Shown: piece after piece, positions 19,097 to 28,488 of the stretch
How the letters are laid out: the number at the start of each line of letters is the position of its first letter
Numbering within the stretch: the first letter of the stretch is position 1
Origin: Xanthobacteraceae bacterium
Lineage (GTDB): Bacteria > Pseudomonadota > Alphaproteobacteria > Rhizobiales > Xanthobacteraceae
DNA length: 64,000 nt
Assembly (NCBI GenBank): GCA_019752575.1
Contig: JAIELW010000006.1
Span: 25,954 to 89,953, forward strand
Direction of reading: 5' to 3'
Position numbers and translations under genes: made by a program
The notes under the pieces: generated by a model
Database searches by the model: none
Told to the model about the DNA's origin: nothing
The model's input: the letters and a program-made list of their open reading frames with translations, nothing else

Positions 19097-19609
19097 ATGC
19101 CTCTTGTCGAATCCGCGGGCCACGGGAAGCTCGTTTTCCACCAGCCGCTCGGCCCGGTTGCACGCCTTTTTCTTATTGCGGGCGGGGCGCTTGCGCTTTC
19201 CGCACCGCACGAACTTTTGATCCGGCCCGGCGTGCCGCTCCTGCAATGGGGTATGCTGCCGTTCTGGTTCATCGGCCTGCTCGCCGGGCTGCTCGGCGCG
19301 GTTCTCTTGCTCGCGGGCATTTTGGGGCTCACGCGGACAGTCACCTTCAACGCAGCGGCGCGCGAATTGCGCGTGGACGGCAACGGCTCGTTCGGCATCG
19401 GCTGGAGCGAGCGCTACACGTTTTCCGATATTCTCGAACTCGACATCGTCAAACACGAACAAAGCGAAGGTCCGCCGCGCTTCATTCTGCAGGCGGTGGT
19501 TGCCGGCGCCAAAGGGCCGCTTGAGATCGACACTTTTGCGAACGAGCAGGACGCGATCGCGGCGGAGGCGAAAATCCAGGCACTGATGCTCGGCGAAGAG
19601 GCGTCATAG
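19097..19609 (+). CDS. Hypothetical membrane protein
   Basis: 170 residues from ATG 19097 (a TTG lies 9 nt earlier). Two TM helices (about 22-40 and 52-80) precede a cytoplasmic domain of about 85 residues starting RTVTFNAAARELRVDG, with alternating hydrophobic strands like a PH-type barrel. No catalytic motif is seen. It is divergent from the DUF3859-like pair. Confidence 0.65.
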   Translation: MPLVESAGHGKLVFHQPLGPVARLFLIAGGALALSAPHELLIRPGVPLLQWGMLPFWFIGLLAGLLGAVLLLAGILGLTRTVTFNAAARELRVDGNGSFGIGWSERYTFSDILELDIVKHEQSEGPPRFILQAVVAGAKGPLEIDTFANEQDAIAAEAKIQALMLGEEAS

Positions 19610-19850
19610 AACCTTCATCGGCCCGCGAAATTTCTGCCGCTGATGCTTGCACGAAGAGAAAAAGTGCAGACGAGGTAGTCGCCGCGAAAGCCGGAAGTTC
19701 AACCGGCGCCCCAGCGCGCTTGGGGCTTGCCCCATTCGCGCCAAGTAAAAATACTTCGCGCGGTGCGCTTCGGCCTATTTCGCGCGCGCACGAAGCCGCC
19801 AAAGGAAGGCCCTGTGGCGAGCGGGAAGGCTCGGAGCGATGAACAACTTC

Positions 19851-19938
19851 GTCATGCCCGCGCTTGTCGCGGGCATCCACGCCTTCAATTGTTGAAACTC
19901 GGCAAGGCGTGGATCACCGGGACAAGCCCGGTGATGAC
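19851..19938. repeat. Family B palindromic element
   Basis: Left arm starts GTCATGCCCG and ends ATCCACGCCTT; right arm starts AAGGCGTGGAT and ends GGTGATGAC. The arms are inverted repeats and each can form its own hairpin. The core between them is about 20 nt. The rest of the 380-nt gap from 19610 to 19989 shows no gene I can support. Confidence 0.8.
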
Positions 19939-19989
19939 GAAGGAGGGGCTTTCGCGCTAACAAGCCCGATCGCCGCTTCGGGATTTCAG

Positions 19990-20661
19990 ATGGAAGAAAC
20001 CGCATTGTCGCTAAAGCTGCCCGCAATCGTTTACGCGACGGAGCCGTTCATTCCGCAGGCGTGGCCGCCGGTCATCCGCATCCCGGAACGCAAAGTCCTG
20101 CACAGCCAGTTCGACAAGCACATCGCCAAATTCACGAAAGAAGATCTCGATTACTTCGAGGCGCTCGTTTTTCTGCGGGCGGACCAGATCGCGCGCCCTT
20201 ATTCGGCGCTGATGCGCGCGCCTGCGATGAACCACAAGGCAAGCTGTGAAGCGCTTGTGAAACACGCGGTCGGACTTGTGGGTAAAGAGGTCGAGGCCGC
20301 GCGGAAGAGTGACCCGCGGCTCGCGGGGAAAATCCTCGCTTATATGATCGCCGCGTTGTGCGAGGCGCCCGGCTGCATTCCGCGCGGCATCGAAGTCGAC
20401 GGCCCCGGCTTTGGCGACGGCGCCGATATCAACATCGGGCATGAGCGCGGGCGGCCGCTCTCCAACTATTATACGGCGGCGCACGCGCATCTTTATGTGT
20501 TCAACTCTTTCAATTTTTTCGGTGACGTTCTGGGGCCGCACTCGAGCATCCAGTTTGCGAACGATCACCTGACCGAAATGGGGATCGAGTTTGCGAAGCG
20601 GCTCTGGCCCGAGCGGATTGAGGAGATGCGGAGGCGGGAGGGGGCGGGCGCAAAAGGGTGA
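19990..20661 (+). CDS. Conserved hypothetical cytosolic protein
   Basis: 223 residues from ATG 19990 (MEETALSLKLPAIVYATEPF). No signal peptide or TM. Helical middle part (FTKEDLDYFEALVFLRADQ; MNHKASCEALVKHAVGLVG), then ADINIGHERGRP and several aromatic-rich segments (YYTAAHAHLYVFNSFNFFGD). I do not recognise the family. Codon use is like that of core genes, unlike the less GC-rich genes that follow. Confidence 0.6.
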   Translation: MEETALSLKLPAIVYATEPFIPQAWPPVIRIPERKVLHSQFDKHIAKFTKEDLDYFEALVFLRADQIARPYSALMRAPAMNHKASCEALVKHAVGLVGKEVEAARKSDPRLAGKILAYMIAALCEAPGCIPRGIEVDGPGFGDGADINIGHERGRPLSNYYTAAHAHLYVFNSFNFFGDVLGPHSSIQFANDHLTEMGIEFAKRLWPERIEEMRRREGAGAKG

Positions 20662-20678
20662 AGCTACGCCGGCTCAAT

Positions 20679-21245
20679 CTATTCCCCAGTTTCGCCGCGC
20701 TCCAAATAGCCGATACGTGGCTCGCCCGTGAACGGCATCGTCTTCCAGAGGTCTTCCCCGTCTACCCAGCGCAGAAAGAACTCGTCGAGCGATCGGGCGT
20801 GCAGCACCAAGTCGCCGCCGTAGGGCCCTTTACCGCCAAGATTGGGATCGTATGCAAGCACGGACCCATCGGTGCAGTTGAGCAGTGAATAGATGGCACA
20901 ACCCCAGTGGCAAAGCCGTAAGTGTTGGGGCTTCCATCCTCCAAGGCAGAAACGCTTCGAGTCGTGCAGATAATGGCTGACGACATCGGGCTTTTGATCG
21001 TCGGCATGGCCGCCTCTCAGTCCAAGGAGCCCATTGCCTGGACCGAAGCCGCCGTTGCCGATCGATTGATAAATATCGCGCAACAGCGGAGGGAGCTTAA
21101 ATCCGATAATCACTTCTGCTTCAGTCACGTCGGCTTCAGATAACACAGGATGAATTCGAGCATGATTGCTCCGCCACAGGGCGTCCATATCCGTTAGTGG
21201 AATGGTTTGGACACGCGCGGAAATTCTGTCGAGAACGGGGTTCAC
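20679..21245 (-). CDS. SMI1/KNR4 (SUKH superfamily) protein
   Basis: 188 residues from GTG 21245, supported by GGAGG 8-9 nt upstream. FKLPPLLRDIYQSIGNGGFGPG followed by GLLGLRGG is the SUKH signature; later CHWGCAIYSLLNC, GSVLAYDPN and SLDEFFLRWVDG fit the C-terminal half. SUKH proteins often act as immunity partners of polymorphic or contact-dependent toxins, but no toxin gene is next to it. It opens a stretch of accessory genes. Confidence 0.8.
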   Translation of the reverse strand: MNPVLDRISARVQTIPLTDMDALWRSNHARIHPVLSEADVTEAEVIIGFKLPPLLRDIYQSIGNGGFGPGNGLLGLRGGHADDQKPDVVSHYLHDSKRFCLGGWKPQHLRLCHWGCAIYSLLNCTDGSVLAYDPNLGGKGPYGGDLVLHARSLDEFFLRWVDGEDLWKTMPFTGEPRIGYLERGETGE

Positions 21246-21333
21246 TGGCCACCCTCCAGTGTGTGTCTAAATTCGATCATAACGCATTGGACGAGTGCAC
21301 CAAAATATCGCCGAGCGTTCACATACCTAGTTC

Positions 21334-21481
21334 GTCATCACCGGGCCGCATCGGCCCGCGCGAAGCGCGGTTCGCCAATGCGAGACCCGGTGATCCATAC
21401 GGACTGCCTGCGCGCGACGCTGCCTCATGGATTGCCGGGTCATCCTCGGGTCAAGCCCGAGGACAGGCGCCCGGCAATGAC
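21334..21481. repeat. Family B-like palindromic element (variant, enlarged arms)
   Basis: Starts GTCATCACCGGG and ends GCCCGGCAATGAC. Inner hairpins CGGGCCGCATCGGCCCG and CCTCGGGTCAAGCCCGAGG. It sits between the SUKH gene and the HAD gene. Arms are longer and more divergent than in the other B copies. Confidence 0.6.
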
Positions 21482-21519
21482 GAGGGAGGCGTGGAGTCTT
21501 AGGTAGCGCCAGTTGGCAG

Positions 21520-22356
21520 CTACCCCTTCATGTTCTTTAAGTATTGATCTGCGGCTACTTTTTCCATCACCGCTTTCACGAAAGCGTCAATGGGTTTGCG
21601 TTCGGAATAGTCGGCGGGCGCGATGAAGTTTACGCGGCCATCTTCCTGCAATTTTCTCGATCTAGATTTCGCTCCAGAGGAGTGCGGTTTGAAAACCGCG
21701 ATAGAGTGCCCACCTTGGTCTTTAACAAGGCGGAAGCAGGGGATGTCAGTCTCGCCATCTCCAATGAAGATCATATTTGTGAATGGCACGGGTCGATTTT
21801 CTGGAAGGACATATTCATTTACTTTTGCGTGCTCGTACACGTTATGCACACCCTTGTTAATTCGAAAAAGATATTGTGTTTTGGTGGTGTAATTCAGAGC
21901 TAAGGCTGGCCACTGAGCTACGCCGTGATGGTCGTATTGAAACGACGACGCATAAATATCCTTGAAGTGCTTTTTGATTGGCGTCCCAAGTATCATCTCG
22001 CGAATTCCGGAGGAGATGATGTGATGGCTGACGCGAAGTCCACTGAGCTTTCCGTAGTAGTTTATTCGAGTGAACCAGCCCACAACGCCTTTGAATAGTT
22101 TCAGCTTCTTGCCGTAATCGACAAAATCCTTCTTGGTGACGCGGACCTTATGTGCTCGCGCTCGATCAAGCATGAGGCCCATATACATAAGAATGTTGTC
22201 GGCCTCGTGCTCTTTAGAGAGGGCCGCGACCTCTTTCCAAAATGACTTCTTGTTCATTCCGATGGTTGGAATGAAATCGCGCTCCTGCATATTGCCGGGA
22301 GCAAGCGTGCCATCGAAGTCGTAGCAGATGGCAAAAGGAATAAGCGCTTTAGGCAA
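21520..22356 (-). CDS. HAD-family phosphatase/hydrolase
   Basis: 278 residues. HAD motif I is CYDFDGTLAPG with both aspartates (D13 and D15), motif II is HHIISSGIREM, motif III probably a Lys in the NKGVHNVYEHAK region, and motif IV FIGDGETDIPCF. The chain resembles cytosolic HAD hydrolases acting on small phosphorylated molecules; the substrate is unknown. Codons are markedly less GC-rich than in flanking core genes, suggesting recent acquisition. Two DUF2188 genes lie directly upstream in the same direction. Confidence 0.85.
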   Translation of the reverse strand: MPKALIPFAICYDFDGTLAPGNMQERDFIPTIGMNKKSFWKEVAALSKEHEADNILMYMGLMLDRARAHKVRVTKKDFVDYGKKLKLFKGVVGWFTRINYYGKLSGLRVSHHIISSGIREMILGTPIKKHFKDIYASSFQYDHHGVAQWPALALNYTTKTQYLFRINKGVHNVYEHAKVNEYVLPENRPVPFTNMIFIGDGETDIPCFRLVKDQGGHSIAVFKPHSSGAKSRSRKLQEDGRVNFIAPADYSERKPIDAFVKAVMEKVAADQYLKNMKG

Positions 22357-22358
22357 AT

Positions 22359-22577
22359 TTATCCTTTGGTCGGCGTAGGATCATTTTTATAAGTATTGCT
22401 GGCCGTAATACGTCCATCTCGGCCCTTTAAAAAACTGGTTCCGCCAGAGCCGCGAGCTAGTCGCCTTCCTTCGGCCCAAGCATCAGACTGTGTCGAGTGA
22501 ACTGAGCTAGCTTTCGAAGAACCTTCTTTCTTCACGGTCCAGCCATCAGAGCTTTTCGACACGTAAAACTTGGACAT
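22359..22577 (-). CDS. DUF2188 small protein (copy 1)
   Basis: 72 residues: KFYVSKSSDGWTVKKEG, then TQSDAWAEGRRLARG and LKGRDGRITASNTYKNDPTP. This is the DUF2188 pattern (GWxVK, periodic A/G helix, DGRI-x-Y-x-DP). The stop codon is 2 nt before the HAD start, so the genes are probably co-expressed. Function unknown. Confidence 0.8.
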   Translation of the reverse strand: MSKFYVSKSSDGWTVKKEGSSKASSVHSTQSDAWAEGRRLARGSGGTSFLKGRDGRITASNTYKNDPTPTKG

Positions 22578-22631
22578 CTAGCCCTCCTCAAAATTCTCGC
22601 GACTCAGTAAGGAATTTTACACGAACAAAAA

Positions 22632-22874
22632 TTAGCGCTTCTGATCTCGTGGCGGTACAGGATCATTTCCATAACTGTCGCTATCTTGAATACGCCCGTT
22701 ACGGCCATGCTCGACAAGTTCGGTGCGTTTCTGTTTTGCAAGACCACGCCCGTAATCCATCGCATCTGACTTCTTTTCGAAGTGTCCGCTAGAACGATCA
22801 GCCTTTTCTCTTTTCACATCCCAACCGCCCCGATCACTGTTCGGGACGACGAGGTAATCGCGCTTATTGCCCAT
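22632..22874 (-). CDS. DUF2188 small protein (copy 2)
   Basis: 80 residues from ATG 22874, chosen because GGAGA precedes it by about 7 nt; an in-frame ATG at 22892 would add six residues. DYLVVPNSDRGGWDVKREKA, KKSDAMDYGRGLAKQ, HGRNGRIQDSDSYGNDPVPP: the same DUF2188 layout as copy 1, but only moderately similar to it, so not a very recent duplication. Confidence 0.78.
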   Translation of the reverse strand: MGNKRDYLVVPNSDRGGWDVKREKADRSSGHFEKKSDAMDYGRGLAKQKRTELVEHGRNGRIQDSDSYGNDPVPPRDQKR

Positions 22875-22956
22875 GACATTCTCCGAGAACAAAAGAGGTA
22901 CATCGTACTCTTTACGTTCTCATGAGTCAAGAAAAACTGTTGTATTTCAAGCCTGC

Positions 22957-23388
22957 TTATCTCTTCAGCGACACCGCCATCCCGCTCAAATCGAGATTGA
23001 CGATCACGCCGCTCTGCGCACCGGCGACCTCGAGCACGACGCCGCGCTGGTTCGAGAGCAGCGCCGCCTGCGGCCCGCGGATGATTGCAGCGCCCGCGCT
23101 GCCCGCGCCGTAAACGCCCTCGATGTCCCGGACGCGATGGATGTTGCGCACGGTGCCGCGCAGGTTCACGGATGAGACGCCAAACGTAAAACCATACGAG
23201 AGGCCGCCGATCGAGAGCGGATATTCGCGGCCGTTATAATAGAGCGTGCCCGAGCCCACCGTGCCGCCGATCACCCAGCCGGCTTTGACGAACCTGATGC
23301 GGATGGTGGCGGTGTCGGCGACCGCCGAGGCGGAAAGCGCAACCGTGGCAACGAGCGCGATGAGAGCGACGCGAAGCGAATGGAGCAT
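22957..23388 (-). CDS. Secreted hypothetical protein
   Basis: 143 residues with a signal peptide (cleavage after AVA, about residue 24). The mature part is glycine-rich and beta-predicted: GGTVGSGTLYYNGREYPLSI, GLSYGFTFGVSS, GTVRNIHRVRDIEGVYGAG, and NQRGVVLEVAGAQSGVIVNL. Similar secreted proteins are widespread in proteobacteria, without a known function to my knowledge. Confidence 0.7.
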   Translation of the reverse strand: MLHSLRVALIALVATVALSASAVADTATIRIRFVKAGWVIGGTVGSGTLYYNGREYPLSIGGLSYGFTFGVSSVNLRGTVRNIHRVRDIEGVYGAGSAGAAIIRGPQAALLSNQRGVVLEVAGAQSGVIVNLDLSGMAVSLKR

Positions 23389-23473
23389 GTTTCAGTCTCC
23401 TTCTGATAGTCGTTAAGCCGGCACGAACTTTCGTCCGACTCGGAAAGTACTTCGTTACTTACCAAAGTTAAAT

Positions 23474-23558
23474 GTCATGGCCGGGCTTGTCCCGGCCATC
23501 TCGATTCCAAGGGCAGTGCCTTACGAAGCGAGATGCCCGGCACAAGGCCGGGCATGAC
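23474..23558. repeat. Family B palindromic element
   Basis: Starts GTCATGGCCGGGCTTGTCCC and ends GCCGGGCATGAC. The junction with the core is ATCTCGATTCC on the left and GAAGCGAGAT on the right, instead of ATCCACGCC/GGCGTGGAT. It lies just downstream of the nrdJ stop, between nrdJ and the secreted protein. Confidence 0.75.
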
Positions 23559-23580
23559 GAATTATTGAAGTCGTCGCAGC

Positions 23581-26500
23581 TTAGCTACACCCCGTGGTCG
23601 AGCCGCAGGTGTCGCACTTCAGACACGTGCCGTTTCTGACCATCGTGAAGTTGTGGCACTCGGGGCAGGCGGAGCCTTCGTAGCCTTTGGCTTTCGCCGC
23701 CGCGCGCTGGGTCGCTTCCAGCGCTTTGGCGCGGTCCACTTCGGTTTCCACAACCGGCGCGGTTTTCAGCGCGGCCGCAGCACCCGCTACCGGGCCGCCG
23801 GCCAGGAACGCCGAGACCACATTCGCGGGAGGCGAAGTACGCCCGGCTTCCGTGCCGCGCGCGTCGGTGGACACCGCCTGGAGCGACGGCGTCTTGCCGC
23901 GAACGAGACCTCTGGAGATCACCGGCGCGGGCTTGCCTTCGTCCTCGCCCTTGCCCAAGGCGCTGCCGCCCATCTCGCTCGGGTCGACATGCGCGAGGTC
24001 GTAGCGGCCCATGTAAGAGATCGCGAGCTCGCGGAACACATAGTCGAGGATCGAGGTCGCCATCTTGATGGTGTCGTTGCCGGTCACCATGCCCGCGGGC
24101 TCGAAGCGGGTGAAGGTGAAGGCGTCGACATATTCGTCGAGCGGCACGCCATATTGCAGGCCGAGCGAGATCGCGATCGCGAAGTTGTTGAGGAGCGAGC
24201 GCAGCGTCGCGCCCTCTTTGTGCATGTCGACGAAGATCTCGCCGAGCCGGCCGTCGTCATATTCGCCGGTGCGGAGATACACCTTGTGGCCGCCGACCAC
24301 GGCTTTTTGCGTGTAGCCCTTGCGGCGCGAGGGCAGCTTCTCGCGCTCGCGGATGCGCTCGACGCGCTCCACGATGCGCTCGACCACTTTCTCCGAGAGC
24401 GCGGCTGCGCGCGCGGCCGCGGGCTGCGCGAGCAAAGCCTCGACGCTGTCCTCCTCGTCGTCCTCGTCCTGGATCAGCGCGGAGTTCAAAGGCTGCGAGA
24501 GCTTCGAGCCGTCGCGATAGAGCGCGTTGGCTTTCAGCGCGAGCCGCCACGAGAGCATGTAGCTCTCCTTGCAGTCCTCTACGCTCGCGTCGTTCGGCAT
24601 GTTGATCGTCTTCGAGATCGCGCCGGAGATGAAAGGCTGCGCCGCCGCCATCATGCGGATGTGGCTCTCCACCGAGAGATAACGCTTGCCGATGCGGCCG
24701 CAGGGGGTCGCGCAATCGAACACCGGATAGTGCTCGAGTTTCAGGTGCGGGGCGCCTTCCAGCGTCATCGCGCCCGCGACATGCGTGTTCGCGCTCTCGA
24801 TCTCGCGCTTCCCGAAGCCGAGATGCGCGAGGAGATCGAACGCCGGGTCCGCCATCTGCTCGTCGGAAACACCGAGCTGCCGCATAATCTCGTCGCCGAG
24901 CGTCCAGCGGTTGAACACGAACTTGATGTCGAAGGCCGTGGCGAGCTTGCCTTCCAGCATCTTGATGGTCGCGGCATCGAAGCCTTTGGTGCCGAGGGAA
25001 GCGTGGTTGATGCCGGGCGCGTTCGAAAGCGTGCCGTGACCGACCGCATAGGCTTCGATCTCAGCGATGGCAGCTTCTCCGTAACCGAGCGTGCGGAGCG
25101 CTTCGGGCACCGCCTGGTTGATGATCTTGAAGTAGCCGCCGCCGGCGAGCTTCTTGAACTTCACCAGCGCGAAGTCGGGCTCGATCCCGGTGGTGTCGCA
25201 ATCCATCACGAGGCCGATGGTGCCGGTCGGCGCGATCACGGTGGACTGCGCGTTGCGGAAACCATGTTTATGGCCGAGCTCGAGCGCGCGGTTCCACGCA
25301 GCGGCCGCGCGCGCGACCAGGCGCTGGTCGGGGCAGTTCGCGATATCGAGCGGCACCGGCGGGATGGACAACTGCTCGTAGCCGTCCTTGTCGCCATGCG
25401 CCGCGCGGCGATGGTTGCGGATGACGCGGAGCATGTGCTCGCGGTTCGGATCAAAGCCGGGGAAGGCGCCGAGTTCGGCGGCCATCTCGGCCGAGGTCGC
25501 ATACGAGACGCCGGTCATGATCGCGGTGAGCGCGCCGCAAAGCGCGCGCGCCTCGTCGGAGTCGTAGGCGATGCCGGAGGTCATGAGTAAACCGCCGATG
25601 TTCGCGTAGCCGAGACCGAGCGTGCGGTAGCGGTAGGAGAGTTCGGCGATTTCCTTCGACGGGAACTGCGCCATCAAGACCGAGATCTCTAACACGACGG
25701 TCCAGACGCGGACCGCGTGTTCGTAGCTGTCGACGTCGAAATCAAATCCACCCTCTATCATTCCGGGGCGCGGCGAAGCCGCGGACCCGGAATCCAGAGC
25801 AGCAGCGCTGTTCACCCCACCCCGGCTCGCTTCGCTCGCCGACCCTCCCCGTTCAGGGGAGAGAGAAGAGGTTCGGAAGCGGAGAAGATTGAGCGAGGCG
25901 AGATTGCACGCGGTGTCGTCGAGGAACATGTATTCCGAGCACGGGTTCGACGCGCGGATCGGGCCCGACGCCGGGCAGGTGTGCCAGTCGTTGACCGTGG
26001 TGTGGAACTGGATGCCGGGATCGGCGCAGGCCCAGGCGGCGTGGCCGATCTTTTCCCAGAGCTCTTTCGCCTTGACGGTCTTGTGCACCTTGCCGTCGAT
26101 GCGGCGCATCAGATTCCAGTCGCCGTCTTTTTCGACTGCGTTCAGGAAGCCGTCGGTGACGCGCACCGAATTGTTCGAGTTCTGGCCCGCGACGGTGAGA
26201 TAGGCTTCCGAGTCCCAATCGGTGTCGTAGATCGGGAAGTGGATGTCTTTGTAGCCCTGGCGCGCGAACTGGATGACGCGCTGGATGTAATTGTCCGGCA
26301 CCATCGCTTTGCGCGCGGCCTTGATCTCGCGCTTCAGCGCCGGGTTGCGCTCGGGGTTGAAGCAGTCGTCGCCTTCGCCGTCGCAATTGATGGCCGCCCT
26401 CATCACGGCCTTCATGTGCTTCTGCACGACCTTCGAGCCGGTGACGAGGGCCGCCACCTTCTGCTCTTCGATGACTTTCCAGTCGATGTACTGCTCGATA

Positions 26501-27366
26501 TCCGGGTGATCGGCATCGACCACGACCATTTTCGCCGCGCGCCGCGTAGTGCCGCCCGACTTGATCGCGCCCGCCGCGCGGTCGCCGATTTTCAGGAAGC
26601 TCATCAGGCCGGACGACTTGCCGCCGCCGGAAAGTTTTTCGTTTTCGCCGCGCAGCATCGAGAAGTTCGAGCCGGTGCCGGAGCCGTATTTGAACAGGCG
26701 CGCCTCGCGCACCCACAAATCCATGATCCCGCCTTCGTTGACGAGATCGTCCTGCACCGACTGGATGAAGCAGGCGTGCGGCTGCGGATGCTCATACGAA
26801 GTCGCGGACTTCGTGAGCTCGCCGGTCTGGAAGTCGACGTAGAAGTGGCCCTGGCTCGGGCCGTCGATGCCGTAGGCCCAGTGCAGGCCGGTGTTGAACC
26901 ACTGCGGCGAGTTGGGCGCGGCCATCTGCATGGCAAGCATGTAGCGAAGCTCGTCGAAGAACGCGGAGGCGTCGGCTTCCGAATCGAAGTAGCCGCCCTT
27001 CCAGCCCCAATAGGTCCAGGTGCCGGCGAGGCGATCGAACACTTGCGTGGCTTGAGTCTCGCCGCCGAAGCGCTCTTTCTCGGGGATGTTCGCGAGCGCC
27101 TTGTCGTCCGCGACGGAGCGCCAGAGGAAAGAGGGGACCGTTTCTTCCTCAAATCGCTTCAACGCCTTCGGAACGCCGGCCTTGCGGAAATATTTCTGCG
27201 CGAGCACATCGGTCGCGACTTGCGAGAAATGCTCGGGCACGTCGATGCCGTCGAGCTTGAAGACGATGGAACCGTCCGGATTGCGAATCTCACTCGTCGC
27301 CTTGCGGAAGGTGATGGCGGAGTACGGCGACTGGCCTTCTTTGGTGTAGCGGCGCGGAATACGCAT
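23581..27366 (-). CDS. nrdJ: Vitamin B12-dependent (class II) ribonucleotide reductase
   Basis: Reduces ribonucleotides to deoxyribonucleotides with adenosylcobalamin, independent of oxygen. 1261 residues from ATG 27366 ([20 protein letters not shown]); ATG 27372 two codons earlier is an alternative, and AAGGGG lies 9 nt upstream of 27366. Core motifs include [20 protein letters not shown] and the C-terminal zinc-ribbon-like [21 protein letters not shown]. Unusual: about 40 residues (about 500-540, from SSLSPERGG to PRPGMIEGG) interrupt the conserved stretch between LASLNLLRF and [13 protein letters not shown]. They are the in-frame translation of a palindromic repeat. The frame is otherwise open throughout. 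Confidence 0.95.
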   Translation of the reverse strand: MRIPRRYTKEGQSPYSAITFRKATSEIRNPDGSIVFKLDGIDVPEHFSQVATDVLAQKYFRKAGVPKALKRFEEETVPSFLWRSVADDKALANIPEKERFGGETQATQVFDRLAGTWTYWGWKGGYFDSEADASAFFDELRYMLAMQMAAPNSPQWFNTGLHWAYGIDGPSQGHFYVDFQTGELTKSATSYEHPQPHACFIQSVQDDLVNEGGIMDLWVREARLFKYGSGTGSNFSMLRGENEKLSGGGKSSGLMSFLKIGDRAAGAIKSGGTTRRAAKMVVVDADHPDIEQYIDWKVIEEQKVAALVTGSKVVQKHMKAVMRAAINCDGEGDDCFNPERNPALKREIKAARKAMVPDNYIQRVIQFARQGYKDIHFPIYDTDWDSEAYLTVAGQNSNNSVRVTDGFLNAVEKDGDWNLMRRIDGKVHKTVKAKELWEKIGHAAWACADPGIQFHTTVNDWHTCPASGPIRASNPCSEYMFLDDTACNLASLNLLRFRTSSLSPERGGSASEASRGGVNSAAALDSGSAASPRPGMIEGGFDFDVDSYEHAVRVWTVVLEISVLMAQFPSKEIAELSYRYRTLGLGYANIGGLLMTSGIAYDSDEARALCGALTAIMTGVSYATSAEMAAELGAFPGFDPNREHMLRVIRNHRRAAHGDKDGYEQLSIPPVPLDIANCPDQRLVARAAAAWNRALELGHKHGFRNAQSTVIAPTGTIGLVMDCDTTGIEPDFALVKFKKLAGGGYFKIINQAVPEALRTLGYGEAAIAEIEAYAVGHGTLSNAPGINHASLGTKGFDAATIKMLEGKLATAFDIKFVFNRWTLGDEIMRQLGVSDEQMADPAFDLLAHLGFGKREIESANTHVAGAMTLEGAPHLKLEHYPVFDCATPCGRIGKRYLSVESHIRMMAAAQPFISGAISKTINMPNDASVEDCKESYMLSWRLALKANALYRDGSKLSQPLNSALIQDEDDEEDSVEALLAQPAAARAAALSEKVVERIVERVERIREREKLPSRRKGYTQKAVVGGHKVYLRTGEYDDGRLGEIFVDMHKEGATLRSLLNNFAIAISLGLQYGVPLDEYVDAFTFTRFEPAGMVTGNDTIKMATSILDYVFRELAISYMGRYDLAHVDPSEMGGSALGKGEDEGKPAPVISRGLVRGKTPSLQAVSTDARGTEAGRTSPPANVVSAFLAGGPVAGAAAALKTAPVVETEVDRAKALEATQRAAAKAKGYEGSACPECHNFTMVRNGTCLKCDTCGSTTGCS
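25758..25869. repeat. Composite palindromic element (family D arm + family A) inside nrdJ
   Basis: On the plus strand a family D arm (TCATTCCGGGGCGCGG to CCCGGAATCCAGAGC) is followed by family A sequence (CCCACCCCGGCTCGC to CCCTCCCCGTTCAGGGG). The same signatures occur between genes elsewhere in the window. It is read in frame as part of nrdJ, adding about 40 Gly/Ser/Ala/Arg-rich residues. Confidence 0.85.
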
Positions 27367-27613
27367 TTTCATCGTCCCCTTAAATTCGGGCGCGGAACCT
27401 GCCAGTTCCCCGCTCTTATGTTTCCGGCTCGATCTCCGTCGAGCCTCACCTGTTGGGGCCAACCCGCCTCTTTCGGGAGGGTTCGGCTCCGATTGTAGAC
27501 CCCGTCGAGGCGACAGGACGACCATTCGCTGGGCAAGCTTTTTGCCCGGCGCTGCGCCTCAAAGGCCTCGTTGGGGGTTCCGGAACGGTCCGCATTACTT
27601 GCGTCCCGGACGA
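27367..27613 (-). promoter_or_regulatory. Long structured 5' leader of nrdJ
   Basis: About 245 nt separate the predicted promoter from the nrdJ start. On the coding strand several hairpins follow each other: GTTCCGGAAC, GCCTTTGAGGC, GGGCAAAAAGCTTGCCC, AACCC...GGGTT, GGCTCGACGGAGATCGAGCC and GGAACTGGCAGGTTCC. The last two end shortly before AAGGGG and the start codon. Such a leader suggests RNA-level control. I could not find the conserved cobalamin riboswitch core or B12 box. Confidence 0.5.
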
Positions 27614-27619
27614 AACGTG

Positions 27620-27648
27620 ACGGTAGGATGACTCTGTACGCCCGTCAA
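27620..27648 (-). promoter_or_regulatory. Predicted sigma-70 promoter of nrdJ
   Basis: TTGACG (plus-strand complement at 27643-27648), 17-nt spacer, TACCGT (27620-27625). GTACTATTACTTGAC overlaps the -35 box and loosely resembles an NrdR box; only one such site was seen. From 27649 to 27880 I see no gene or other clear signal. Confidence 0.5.
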
Positions 27649-27880
27649 GTAATAGTACGCCAACCCTTAAAAATCACTAAAGCTGGTATGCATTGGCTGA
27701 ATAGCGGGGATAGTTGCTTGCCCGATTCCGCCGACTCTGGAGCGGTATTCGGCGCCGATTCCCCGGCCGCGTAAAGGGTTGACGGGGCCAGCCTAGGAGC
27801 TAGGCCGCAGATTCGGGAGCGCGTTTTAGGGGCTTTACCCGCTATCCCCGGAATCCGGCGCGATAAAAAAATCTAACGCA

Positions 27881-28369
27881 TCAGATCGACAGAGCGATGA
27901 CGGCGGCAAGCAGCGCCACGCTCGAAAAAATCGCCCGCGCGATATGCGAATATTCCCAGCGGTCGCGAAGCGCGGTCCAGTCCGAACTGTCGACGGGCAG
28001 GAAATCGAAACCGAAGAATCGCGTGCCCGCGTTGCCGAGCTTCAGATCGCGCAGCCAGAAATTATTCACCGGATGCGTGACGAGCCAATAGGTAAGGTGC
28101 GTGAGCAGCATCGCAACGAACGCGAACCACCAGAACAGAAACGCCGTCCCGTTTCGAGGCATGAGCGCTGCCACGGCGAAACTGCCGATCACGGCGAGCA
28201 ATTCGCCCACGCCAGCGATGGTGAAGCCCGGATAGTAGATCGCCTGGACGGCAAGATAATCGGCTTTGCTCAGCCGCAGCTTGCCCGGATATTCGAGCGC
28301 ATGTGCGACCGCGAGCGCCATCGTCAGCGCGACCAGCATGACCGTCAGAATTTGCAGCGCGTGGAACAT
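27881..28369 (-). CDS. DUF1772-like four-helix membrane protein
   Basis: 162 residues from ATG 28369 (MFHALQILTVMLVAL); a TTG 36 nt upstream extends it less plausibly. Four TM helices (about 4-24, 48-70, 72-96 and 143-161). ALAVAHALEYPGKLRLSKADYLAVQAIYYPG fits the pattern of DUF1772/anthrone-oxygenase-like small membrane proteins. No catalytic role can be assigned. It is divergent from the gene at 28489. Confidence 0.65.
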   Translation of the reverse strand: MFHALQILTVMLVALTMALAVAHALEYPGKLRLSKADYLAVQAIYYPGFTIAGVGELLAVIGSFAVAALMPRNGTAFLFWWFAFVAMLLTHLTYWLVTHPVNNFWLRDLKLGNAGTRFFGFDFLPVDSSDWTALRDRWEYSHIARAIFSSVALLAAVIALSI

Positions 28370-28488
28370 CCCTGATAACGCGCGCGGCGCTCCGCGGTTC
28401 GCCAAAAACTGCGTTCTGGACAGGGCCGGGTGCTTGGCACAAAATACGTGCTGCTGGTGTGAATGTAGTGTTGGGTTGGGGGTAATCG

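Noticed and set aside
25717..27498. Open reading frame of 593 codons antisense to nrdJ
   Set aside because: Lies entirely on the opposite strand of a well-conserved gene; composition is Arg/Ala/Asp-rich as expected from reversed GC-rich codons, and it resembles no family.
27373..27525. Upstream extension of nrdJ (51 more codons)
   Set aside because: The extra residues are not conserved in type, overlap leader hairpins, and a good ribosome-binding site sits right before the family-type start.
27367..27613. Cobalamin riboswitch upstream of nrdJ
   Set aside because: Searched by eye for the conserved core and B12 box on the coding strand; neither is present, so only an unassigned structured leader is reported.
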